Shown: positions 1 through 5,165 of the stretch, piece by piece
How the letters are laid out: every line of letters begins with the position of its first letter
How positions within the stretch are numbered: position 1 is the stretch's first letter
Origin: an uncultured Collinsella sp.
GTDB lineage: Bacteria > Actinomycetota > Coriobacteriia > Coriobacteriales > Coriobacteriaceae
NCBI GenBank assembly: GCA_937997605.1
Contig: CALLFD010000348.1
Location: forward strand, 1-5,165
Reading direction: 5' to 3'
Length of the DNA: 5,165 bases
The notes under the pieces: model-generated
Seen by the model: only the letters and a program-made list of their open reading frames with translations
What the model was told of the DNA's origin: nothing
The model's database searches: none
Position numbers and translations under genes: made by a program

Positions 1-216
1 GTGCGCTCTAAGCTGTCGACCTGGGATGACTATGCGATTATGGCCATGGTCGAGGACGGCCTGGGCGTGAGTGTTCTTCCCGCGCTCATCTTGCGCCGCT
101 GTCAGTTCGATGTTGCCGTGCGCCCACTCGAGGGACATCCTCATCGGCAGATCAACGCCATATATCGAACGGCCGACGTTTCGCTTGCCGCTGCTCGATT
201 CCTTGAATACCTCTAA
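1..216 (+). CDS. LysR-family transcriptional regulator, C-terminal fragment
   Basis: The 71 residues readable before the TAA at 214-216 match the end of the LysR substrate-binding domain. The stretch STWDDYAIMAMVEDGLGVSV followed by LPALILRR is the typical effector-domain segment (mV..GlGvsvLP), and the C-terminal AAARFLEYL is the usual last helix. The DNA-binding winged helix and most of the effector domain lie upstream of the window, so the GTG at base 1 is probably just an internal Val codon. LysR proteins are cytoplasmic tetrameric regulators that respond to small molecules; nothing here reveals the ligand or the target genes. The next gene is in the same direction 162 bases downstream, behind its own promoter-like region, so this regulator need not be co-transcribed with it. 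No convincing terminator follows the stop codon. Family assignment is good; function is unknown. Confidence 0.82.
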   Translation: MRSKLSTWDDYAIMAMVEDGLGVSVLPALILRRCQFDVAVRPLEGHPHRQINAIYRTADVSLAAARFLEYL

Positions 217-278
217 ACGCGTGCATGTCATTGTCCGCTTTGGGCAAATCTCGGAGTCCGGTACATTTTCTTATGAAA

Positions 279-310
279 TTGAACTTCCGAATGAGGTACG
301 GCGCTATACT
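279..310 (+). promoter_or_regulatory. Candidate promoter upstream of the HTH-AlaA gene (weak)
   Basis: TATACT at 305-310 is a good -10 hexamer. The best -35 is TTGAAC at 279-284, inside the first repeat, but the spacer is 20 bases, longer than the usual 16-18. A start near 317 would put the palindrome at 319-338 immediately after the transcription start, a classic repression position. The long spacer suggests activator dependence or a different true -35. Confidence 0.35.
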
Positions 311-320
311 GCTTGCTAAA

Positions 321-351
321 TTGAACTTTGGTTCAATTCGTGTTCTATAAA
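321..351 (+). promoter_or_regulatory. Alternative promoter overlapping the palindrome (weak)
   Basis: TTGAAC at 321-326 and TATAAA at 346-351 are reasonable -35 and -10 elements with a 19-base spacer. Transcription would begin near 358, giving a leader of about 20 bases that still includes the ribosome binding site at 367-373. The palindrome would then overlap the -35 and spacer, so binding there would block RNA polymerase. Which of the two candidates is used cannot be told from sequence. Confidence 0.35.
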
Positions 352-366
352 TTGAACTTTGCCAGC

Positions 367-381
367 AAGGAGGTTCCTGTG
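367..381 (+). promoter_or_regulatory. Ribosome binding site deciding the GTG start of the fusion gene
   Basis: AAGGAGG at 367-373 lies five bases before GTG at 379-381. This favours GTG over the TTG at 328, which has no Shine-Dalgarno sequence and would place the AAATTGAACTT repeats inside the coding region. Confidence 0.8.
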
Positions 382-1899
382 GCCCAAGAGACGTTTTGCG
401 ATCGACTGCGACAGACTATGTCCAATCGCGACGTTCGCCAGTCGGACGTAATCCGCGCATCGGAGATGCTCGGCAAAAAACTCGGCAAGAGTCAGATGAG
501 CCAATATGTGAGCGGCAAGACGATCCCGCGGCGCGATGTGGCTGAGCTGCTCGCCCGTATTTTGGAGGTCGATGTTACCTGGCTGCTTGCCGGCGACGCT
601 GATCAAGGCGAGGCATCATCACCCCGCAACGATTCCAAGCCCGAACCCCATCCCTCAGCTCAAATTGCAAGGAGCACCACCATGCGTACTTTTTCTAAAT
701 CCACCAAGCTCGATAACGTCCTGTATGACGTGCGCGGTCCCGTCGTCGACGAGGCCGCCCGTATGGAGGACGAGGGCGAGCGCATCCTCAAGCTCAATAT
801 CGGCAACCCGGCGCCCTTCGGTTTCCGCACGCCCGACGAGGTCATCAAGGACATGCGCCAGCAGCTGCCCGACTGCGAAGGCTATTCCAACTCGCGCGGC
901 TTGTTCTCCGCGCGCAAGGCGATCATGCAGTATTCGCAGATCAAGGGCCTGCCCAACGTTCAGATGGAGCATATCTACACGGGCAACGGCGTGTCCGAGC
1001 TCATTCAGCTTTCGATGAACGCGCTGCTCGACAATGGCGACGAGATTCTGATCCCCAGCCCTGACTATCCGCTCTGGACGGCGTGCGCAACCCTTGCCGG
1101 CGGTCATCCCGTACATTATTTGTGTGATGAGCAGGCGGATTGGTATCCCGACCTGGAGGATATGGAGTCCAAGATCACGAGCGCGACCAAAGCCCTCGTC
1201 ATCATCAACCCTAACAACCCCACGGGTTCCGTCTATCCGCGTGAGGTGCTCGAGGGCATCGTTGAGGTTGCGCGCAGGCACCAGCTCATGATTTTTGCAG
1301 ACGAGATTTACGACCGCCTGTGCATGGACGGCTATGAGCACGTCTCGATTGCCTCGCTCGCTCCCGATCTGCCCTGTGTCACCTTTAGCGGCCTTTCCAA
1401 GTCGCACATGATTGCGGGCTATCGTATTGGCTGGATGGTGCTTTCGGGCAACCAGCGCTGCATGAGCGACTTCATCATGGGTATCAACATGCTCTCCAAC
1501 ATGCGCCTGTGCTCCAACGTGCCGGCTCAGTCGATCGTTCAGACGGCACTCGGTGGTCATCAGTCCGTTAACGACTACATCCGTCCTGGCGGCCGTGTCT
1601 ACGAGCAGCGCAACTTTGTGTATGAGGCGCTCAACAAGATTGACGGCATCTCGGTGGTTAAGCCGCGCGCGGCGTTCTACATCTTCCCCAAGATGGATGT
1701 TAAAAAGTTCAACATCACCGATGACGAGCAGTTTGCCCTCGACCTGCTGCACGAGAAGAAGATTCTGATCACGCGCGGCGGCGGCTTTAACTGGGCAGAG
1801 CCCGATCACTTCCGCATCGTGTACCTGCCGCGCATGGAAGTGCTCAAAGAGTCGCTCGAAGACCTCGCCGACTTCTTTGATCATTACCGTCAATCATAA
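379..1899 (+). CDS. alaA: Xre-type HTH domain fused to AlaA-type alanine aminotransferase
   Basis: This is a 506-residue two-domain protein. Residues about 4-72 form a Cro/C1-type helix-turn-helix; the recognition segment is around KSQMSQYVSGKTIPR (37-51), and the domain ends in the typical TWLLAGD. Residues 73-101 are a polar, Pro/Ser-rich linker. Residues 102-506 form a complete fold-type I PLP aminotransferase whose sequence I recognise as close to E. coli AlaA (glutamate-pyruvate aminotransferase), also about 405 residues long. In AlaA numbering, LKLNIGNPAPFGF lies near the start, NPNNPTG at 176-182 (Asn179), D207 and Y210 in ADEIYD, the PLP-binding Lys240 in GLSKS, and the carboxylate-binding Arg378 in DHFRIV. 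All are present, so activity is expected: pyruvate plus glutamate to alanine plus 2-oxoglutarate, in the cytoplasm. The layout recalls MocR/PdxR regulators, but those carry a GntR winged helix and another aminotransferase type. An internal start may also yield the enzyme alone. Regulation by the upstream repeats is inferred. A strong terminator follows. Confidence 0.9.
   Translation: MAQETFCDRLRQTMSNRDVRQSDVIRASEMLGKKLGKSQMSQYVSGKTIPRRDVAELLARILEVDVTWLLAGDADQGEASSPRNDSKPEPHPSAQIARSTTMRTFSKSTKLDNVLYDVRGPVVDEAARMEDEGERILKLNIGNPAPFGFRTPDEVIKDMRQQLPDCEGYSNSRGLFSARKAIMQYSQIKGLPNVQMEHIYTGNGVSELIQLSMNALLDNGDEILIPSPDYPLWTACATLAGGHPVHYLCDEQADWYPDLEDMESKITSATKALVIINPNNPTGSVYPREVLEGIVEVARRHQLMIFADEIYDRLCMDGYEHVSIASLAPDLPCVTFSGLSKSHMIAGYRIGWMVLSGNQRCMSDFIMGINMLSNMRLCSNVPAQSIVQTALGGHQSVNDYIRPGGRVYEQRNFVYEALNKIDGISVVKPRAAFYIFPKMDVKKFNITDDEQFALDLLHEKKILITRGGGFNWAEPDHFRIVYLPRMEVLKESLEDLADFFDHYRQS
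669..684 (+). promoter_or_regulatory. Internal ribosome binding site and ATG for stand-alone AlaA
   Basis: AAGGAG at 669-674 is followed, seven bases later, by ATG at 682-684, in frame with the fusion. The product would be 405 residues beginning MRTFSKSTKLDNVLYDVRGP, matching the normal N-terminus and length of AlaA. The motif falls in the interdomain linker, where coding constraint should be weak. This supports either dual translation or a recent origin of the fusion by loss of a stop between two adjacent genes. Confidence 0.6.
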
Positions 1900-1921
1900 C
1901 GACAGAGATAGTCTGTCATTT

Positions 1922-1958
1922 AACGGGCGGCCCGTAACAGATTCGGGTCGCCCGTTTT
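1922..1958 (+). terminator. Rho-independent terminator after the aminotransferase gene
   Basis: Thirteen-base arms at 1922-1934 and 1944-1956 pair with a single G-U wobble and enclose a nine-base loop. The stem is GC-rich, and the descending arm ends in TTTT (1955-1958) followed by CTGTT. It lies 22 bases after the TAA stop and separates this unit from the operon downstream. Confidence 0.88.
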
Positions 1959-2024
1959 CTGTTAAAGCTCGCGTTGTCGGCGTCTCGATCGTTTGGGCGA
2001 GTGGGAATCGCGTGTGAACGGAAA

Positions 2025-2049
2025 ACTGTATTCCAAAACGGAATACAGT
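2025..2049. promoter_or_regulatory. Perfect 10-bp inverted repeat, putative operator of the downstream operon
   Basis: ACTGTATTCC at 2025-2034 is followed, after the spacer AAAAC, by its exact reverse complement at 2040-2049. The symmetry and 25-base length suit a dimeric regulator. A further GGAAT at 2061-2065 repeats the core of the right arm 21 bases away, about two helical turns. The centre (2037) lies about 64 bases upstream of the start expected from the promoter at 2065-2094, a position typical of an activator site. The regulator is not identifiable; the LysR-type protein at the left edge and the HTH fusion are only candidates. Confidence 0.65.
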
Positions 2050-2064
2050 GTGCTTCAACTGGAA

Positions 2065-2094
2065 TTGATGTCCGTGTGTCCGCTTTTTTAGAAT
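2065..2094 (+). promoter_or_regulatory. Sigma-70-type promoter of the amidohydrolase operon
   Basis: TTGATG at 2065-2070 and TAGAAT at 2089-2094 each match consensus at most positions, with an 18-base spacer that includes a T-rich run just before the -10. Transcription should begin near 2101, leaving a leader of about 26 bases before the ATG at 2127. Confidence 0.6.
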
Positions 2095-2126
2095 GTTCTC
2101 GACAAGATGAAAGGCGGTCCCCACCA

Positions 2127-3161
2127 ATGATTATCGATGCAAATTCCTACTGGTTTGACGAGCGCATCTTCCATGACGAGACGCTCTGTGAACAGTTTTT
2201 GGCCGAGGTGCCCCGCGCTTACGAAACCGAGGGCTACCTGACCGTAAGCCCCACGGGCAAGCGACAGATTGTGATCGAAAAGCCCGCTGGCTTTCCGGGC
2301 CTCAACTATATCGAGGGAGACTACACCCTTGAGAAGCGTCTGGCAGACATGGACGAGGCGGGGGTCGATAAAGCGATTCTCAAACTCCCCGGCTGCCATG
2401 AGTGGATGTCGCTCGAGATGTGCCGGCGCTTCAACGACGGTATGGCTGCTGACGCGAAGGCGTCAAGTGGCCGTCTGATTCCGCTTGTCGCCGTGCCGCC
2501 CTTTGGCACCAAAGCGAATTTGGAGGAGCTCGACCGCAGGCTCGACGATGGTTTTGCGGGTGTGCAGCTCTGCGCTCACTACGGCAAGCGCTATCTCGAC
2601 GACCAGGTCTTCTCGAGCTTTTTCGAGCACCTGAACGAACGCCATGTCACCGTTTACGTGCACCATGTTCCCGTGCCGGTCGAGAACGAATCGCTTCTCA
2701 CGTACGACAACCTTCGCCGCTCTTATGGCCGCTGCGTCGACCAAACTACGGCGATCGGCCGAGAGATCTTTGGCGATTTCTTTGAACGCTACCCCAATAT
2801 CAAGATGGTCCACTCCATGCTCGGCGGCGCATACTTTGCGTTTAAGGAGATGCTGCTGCCTCATGGTCCCAAGCGCCCTGATGCTTCTGGCCGTTTTCAG
2901 GTCGATACCGAGACCGTTTCCAGGCGCCTCGAGAACAACATCTATTTCGACATGTCCCATGCTCAGCCTTGGGGCAAGACACTCCTTGCCTGCGCGGTTG
3001 ACGTGCTGGGTGCAGACCATATTGTTTTTGGCACGAGCTATCCCGTTAAACGCGAGTGGCTCACCGAGGGTGTCGCCTGCGTTCGCGCTGCAAATCTGAG
3101 CGATACAGACAGCGACCTTGTGCTTGGCGGTACGGCGCAGCAACTGTACGGTGTCGAGTGA
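2127..3161 (+). CDS. Amidohydrolase-family-2 (ACMSD-like) protein with altered metal site
   Basis: This 344-residue protein has the length and flow of the TIM-barrel amidohydrolase family 2 (Pfam Amidohydro_2), which includes ACMSD and related decarboxylases and hydrolases. Visible landmarks are strand 1 MIIDANSYW (1-9), the ADMDEAGVDKAIL segment, VYVHHVP with His179-His180, FFERYPNIKMVHSMLGG with His229, and IVFGTSYPV near 298-307. The usual strand-1 metal motif D-x-H-x-H reads D-A-N-S-Y here (Asn6, Tyr8), and the usual Asp of GSDYP is Ser304. It may therefore use fewer metals, another mechanism, or bind without catalysis. There is no signal peptide, so it is probably cytoplasmic. The ATG is preceded by AAGGCGG (2111-2117) nine bases upstream; the frame is open back to 1974, but that stretch holds the palindrome and promoter. 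It is the first gene of an apparent three-gene operon with two ceramidase-like proteins. The substrate is unknown. Confidence 0.78.
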   Translation: MIIDANSYWFDERIFHDETLCEQFLAEVPRAYETEGYLTVSPTGKRQIVIEKPAGFPGLNYIEGDYTLEKRLADMDEAGVDKAILKLPGCHEWMSLEMCRRFNDGMAADAKASSGRLIPLVAVPPFGTKANLEELDRRLDDGFAGVQLCAHYGKRYLDDQVFSSFFEHLNERHVTVYVHHVPVPVENESLLTYDNLRRSYGRCVDQTTAIGREIFGDFFERYPNIKMVHSMLGGAYFAFKEMLLPHGPKRPDASGRFQVDTETVSRRLENNIYFDMSHAQPWGKTLLACAVDVLGADHIVFGTSYPVKREWLTEGVACVRAANLSDTDSDLVLGGTAQQLYGVE

Positions 3162-3187
3162 GCGGCAATCAGAGGGGAGTATCTGCC

Positions 3188-4456
3188 ATGGACGAAGGAG
3201 AGATGAGGGCTGGGGCCGCTCGTGTGGCCATCGATCTTGGGGACGTGTTGCCGTTCGACGGTTTCGACGAACTCCGTCATGAGGTCTTCGCCCGTGCCCT
3301 TATCATCGAGGGGACGGGGCGACGCGCCTGCGTCCTTTCGCTTGAGGTCACCTCGATCGCTCCGGCTCTACTCGCCGATCTGCGTGAGGTTGTTGAGGAT
3401 GCCGCCAATTGCAGCGGTGCTTATTCTTGGGTGGTTCCTACCCACACGTTTTCCATGCCTCACGTCCGCACCCCTGGGCATCTTGCCGACGATGCTACCC
3501 GCAATCGCAACGAGCGCTATCGCGCAGCGCTCGTCGCTGCCGCCCGCACGGCTGTCGAGCGCGCTGTTGCGGGCATTCGCTCTGCCACGCTCGCCGCTGT
3601 GGAGGGCGAATGCCCCGTGAACGTTAATCGCGACATTGAGACGCCTGCCGGCTGGTGGTTGGGCTCGAATCCCAGGGGGTTTGCCGACCACACGATGCCC
3701 GTACTCGCCATAAGGGATGCCGGGGGCGAGTATGTTGCCGTGCTCGCGACGGCGGACGTTCAGTCCTCCGTGCTCGACGGGTCGCGCGACTCCGAGGGGA
3801 GGCGCATGGCGAGCGGAGACCTCTTTGGTTTTGCCGCCATGTCACTCGAGCGCGAGCTGGGCGGCGTTGCCCTGTTGCTGCCAGGCGCCGCGGGCGACCA
3901 AGGTCCGGCGGAGCGCGCCATGAACGTCATGTTCGATGCGGCCGGCGTTAAGCAGACGGTCGATGCCCATGAGGACGGATACCGCATGCTGCACCAGCAG
4001 GGGCAGGCCTTGGGCGATGCTTTGATCGAGGCCGCTCGCATGGCGCGTAAGGATGACGCTACCGGCATCGGTGCCCGCACGGTCGACGTTCTCCTGCCCG
4101 CTCAGACACGCGCCGATTTTCACTCTTTGGCTCCGCACCGAACGTATGAGTTTCATGCCGCTGGCGAGCAGCGCACGAGGGTCTATCTACTCCGGCTGGG
4201 AAACGTCGAGCTTGTCGGCGTACAACCCGAGGTCTCGAGTGCATTCGGCGCCACTGTGCGTGCCGCTCGGTCCGGCTCTGTGTTCTTTGCCACGCTCGTC
4301 AACGGCGGACAGAAGTACCTGCCGGCCCCCGATGCGTACGAGAAAATCACCTATGAGGCCATGAACTCCGGCTTTGCCGCCGGCTCCCATGAGCGCCTCC
4401 TCCAAACCATCCTTGCCGCTTTGAACGCGGCGCGACAAAAAGGAGAACTTGCATGA
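3188..4456 (+). CDS. Ceramidase-like protein, catalytic residues lost
   Basis: At 422 residues this resembles the catalytic domain of the neutral/alkaline non-lysosomal ceramidase family (Pfam Ceramidase_alk N-terminal region), without the C-terminal Ig-like domain of true ceramidases. Landmarks in order are RAGAARVAIDLG (7-18, the family's G-A-x-x-x-I-T-P start), PTHTFSMPH (84-92), VLATADVQSSVL (185-196), LPGAAGDQGP (231-240), GVQPE (344-348) and NGGQKYLPAPDAYE (372-385). Against the family, the HxH motif reads H86-T-F88, the second zinc His is Gln192, and the Ser after GD is Gly239. Glu348 and Tyr377 appear kept. No signal peptide is present. The ATG follows GAGGGGAG (3172-3179) by eight bases; Met6 is unlikely as the start because its AAGGAG is only two bases away. 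It lies 26 bases after the amidohydrolase gene and overlaps the next, related gene by four bases. It is likely a non-catalytic partner of that gene's product, or an enzyme with a rebuilt site. Confidence 0.75.
   Translation: MDEGEMRAGAARVAIDLGDVLPFDGFDELRHEVFARALIIEGTGRRACVLSLEVTSIAPALLADLREVVEDAANCSGAYSWVVPTHTFSMPHVRTPGHLADDATRNRNERYRAALVAAARTAVERAVAGIRSATLAAVEGECPVNVNRDIETPAGWWLGSNPRGFADHTMPVLAIRDAGGEYVAVLATADVQSSVLDGSRDSEGRRMASGDLFGFAAMSLERELGGVALLLPGAAGDQGPAERAMNVMFDAAGVKQTVDAHEDGYRMLHQQGQALGDALIEAARMARKDDATGIGARTVDVLLPAQTRADFHSLAPHRTYEFHAAGEQRTRVYLLRLGNVELVGVQPEVSSAFGATVRAARSGSVFFATLVNGGQKYLPAPDAYEKITYEAMNSGFAAGSHERLLQTILAALNAARQKGELA
4440..4455 (+). promoter_or_regulatory. Ribosome binding site and ATGA overlap at the third operon gene
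   Basis: AAGGAG at 4440-4445 lies seven bases before ATG at 4453-4455. The ATG overlaps the TGA (4454-4456) of the preceding gene, an arrangement typical of translational coupling. It suggests the two related proteins are made in balanced amounts. Confidence 0.8.
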
Positions 4457-5165
4457 ATATCGGACATGCACGCCGCAAGATTACCCCGCAAGGCGACATC
4501 TATCTAATCGGATACCGTAACCTCCCCAACCGTCTGGAGCCTGCGACAGGCGTCCATGACGACGTCTTCGCCAACGCGATTCTTTTCCAACAGGACGACC
4601 GCGAAGTTTTTCTCTTCAACGCCGATGTTCTCGAGTTTGAGGAGAGCATGGCCGAGGAGGTTAAGACGATGCTCGCCGAGCGCTACGGAATCGACCGTGA
4701 CTGCGTTCTGCTCTCCGCGACGCACGACCACACTTCGATCGTCGCCTACCATCGCAGCTGGTGGACGGGAAAATTCAACGAGGACTACTATCGCTGGTTC
4801 CTCGATACCATCTGTCAATGCTTCGAAGAGTGCCGCGCCAACGCGCGACCTGCGACCTGTCGCATGGGCAAAAAAGTCATCACCGGTTTCTACGACAACC
4901 GCATCATTCCCGGTGAGCTTGCCGACAATGAGGTTATCGTGGTGTCGTTCTTCGATACCGAAGGCAAGCCATTTGCGGGCTTTGTGAACTGGGCGGTGCA
5001 TTCCGCTTGCGTCGGACCCGACTGCACAGAGCTCACGAGCGAACTCGCCGGTCTTACCGGCAAAAAGCTCGCTCAGAGTCTTGGTTACTATCCGGCCATG
5101 GTCGTCGGTGCTGCTGGCGACTGTAGCGACCGCAATTTTCGCCAGGGACGCGGCATTCCCGAGGT
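4453..5165 (+). CDS. Ceramidase-like hydrolase, catalytic motifs kept, 3' end outside window
   Basis: The 237 readable residues are the N-terminal part of a second neutral/alkaline ceramidase-family protein; the frame is still open at the window end. It begins MNIGHARRKITP, matching the family's G-x-A-x-x-x-I-T-P opening, with no signal peptide. SATHDHTS (88-95) carries His91 and His93, matching the family SATHTHSG motif. FVNWAVHSACVGP carries His183, in the place of the second zinc ligand. VGAAGDCSDRN (218-228) carries Ser225 in the place of the family's nucleophile (GDVSPN in characterised ceramidases). The Glu and Tyr ligands would lie beyond the window. A zinc-dependent amidase or esterase activity is therefore expected, but a cytoplasmic location and a compact, related partner argue against classical ceramide hydrolysis, so the substrate is open. 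The gene overlaps its degenerate paralogue by four bases, suggesting a tandem duplication followed by divergence and possibly a heteromeric complex. Confidence 0.8.
   Translation, partial: MNIGHARRKITPQGDIYLIGYRNLPNRLEPATGVHDDVFANAILFQQDDREVFLFNADVLEFEESMAEEVKTMLAERYGIDRDCVLLSATHDHTSIVAYHRSWWTGKFNEDYYRWFLDTICQCFEECRANARPATCRMGKKVITGFYDNRIIPGELADNEVIVVSFFDTEGKPFAGFVNWAVHSACVGPDCTELTSELAGLTGKKLAQSLGYYPAMVVGAAGDCSDRNFRQGRGIPE

Larger units (their letters stand above)
276..359. repeat. Three AAATTGAACTT repeats, one forming a palindrome (putative operator)
   Basis: The 11-mer AAATTGAACTT occurs at 276-286, 318-328 and 349-359; the last two copies extend to AAATTGAACTTTG. The middle copy is half of a perfect 8-bp inverted repeat: AATTGAAC at 319-326, spacer TTTG, GTTCAATT at 331-338. 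Starts are 42 and 31 bases apart, close to four and three helical turns, so all three would lie on one face of the DNA. The array ends just upstream of the ribosome binding site of a gene with an N-terminal Xre-type DNA-binding domain. The repeats are seen directly; that they are a binding site, and autoregulatory, is inference. The protein could equally be the LysR regulator or something encoded elsewhere. Confidence 0.7.

Noticed and set aside
319..338. Palindrome as a terminator for the LysR gene
   Set aside because: The stem is AT-rich and followed by CGTGTTC rather than a run of T, and it belongs to a repeat array; an operator is more likely.
328..378. TTG at 328 as start of the HTH-AlaA gene
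   Set aside because: It has no ribosome binding site, and the added residues would be encoded by the AAATTGAACTT repeats; GTG at 379 has AAGGAGG at correct spacing.
655..1893. 412-residue open frame on the minus strand, antisense to the aminotransferase
   Set aside because: It mirrors a gene with clear AlaA homology. Its translation has no recognisable domain, and GC-rich codon bias routinely leaves the opposite strand open.
1901..1917. Small inverted repeat GACAGA/TCTGTC just after the aminotransferase stop
   Set aside because: Only six base pairs with no T-run; the strong terminator directly after it explains the region.
1974..2126. Upstream extension of the amidohydrolase to TTG at 1974
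   Set aside because: The stretch contains the palindrome and promoter, and family homology begins only at MIIDA (2127).
2463..3143. 226-residue open frame on the minus strand inside the amidohydrolase gene
   Set aside because: It is antisense to a gene with family motifs, has no recognisable domain, and shows no sign of its own promoter or terminator.
4504..5001. 165-residue open frame on the minus strand opposite the last gene
   Set aside because: The + strand frame from 4453 carries the SATHDHTS, WAVHS and GAAGD motifs, so the minus frame is a shadow.

Overview
This is a moderately GC-rich, gene-dense bacterial window. Gene style and sequence flavour suggest a high-GC Gram-positive, possibly a gut Coriobacteriia such as Collinsella. 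That guess comes from general resemblance of the proteins, not from a marker gene. All supported genes are on the + strand.

Left part: bases 1-216 are the 3' end of a LysR-family regulator whose start lies outside the window. A 162-base intergenic region (217-378) follows. It carries three copies of AAATTGAACTT, one of them forming a perfect palindrome, and two weak promoter candidates. Next is a long gene (379-1899) joining an Xre/Cro-type DNA-binding domain in frame to a complete AlaA-type alanine/glutamate aminotransferase. A strong ribosome binding site and ATG inside the gene (669-684) sit exactly where a free-standing AlaA would start, so the locus may make both a DNA-binding fusion and the plain enzyme. 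A good rho-independent terminator (1922-1958) closes this unit.

Right part: a second intergenic region (1900-2126) holds that terminator, a 10-bp perfect inverted repeat and a good sigma-70-type promoter. It starts an apparent operon of three genes. These are an amidohydrolase-family-2 protein lacking several usual metal ligands (2127-3161) and two consecutive members of the neutral/alkaline ceramidase-like family (3188-4456, and 4453 to beyond the window end). The spacing is tight: 26 bases, then a 4-base ATGA overlap. The first ceramidase-like protein has lost the family's HxH, second His and nucleophilic Ser positions. The second keeps all of them as far as it can be read. None of the three has a signal peptide.

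How they work together: the fusion probably links amino-group metabolism (pyruvate/alanine, glutamate/2-oxoglutarate) to transcription, with the TTGAAC repeats in front of it as the obvious candidate operator. The three-gene operon looks like a cytoplasmic amide or ester hydrolysis module of unknown substrate, with an active-looking enzyme paired with a degenerate paralogue. The two most noteworthy things are the regulator-enzyme fusion with its internal start and repeat array, and the enzyme/pseudoenzyme pair with a metal-site-altered amidohydrolase.
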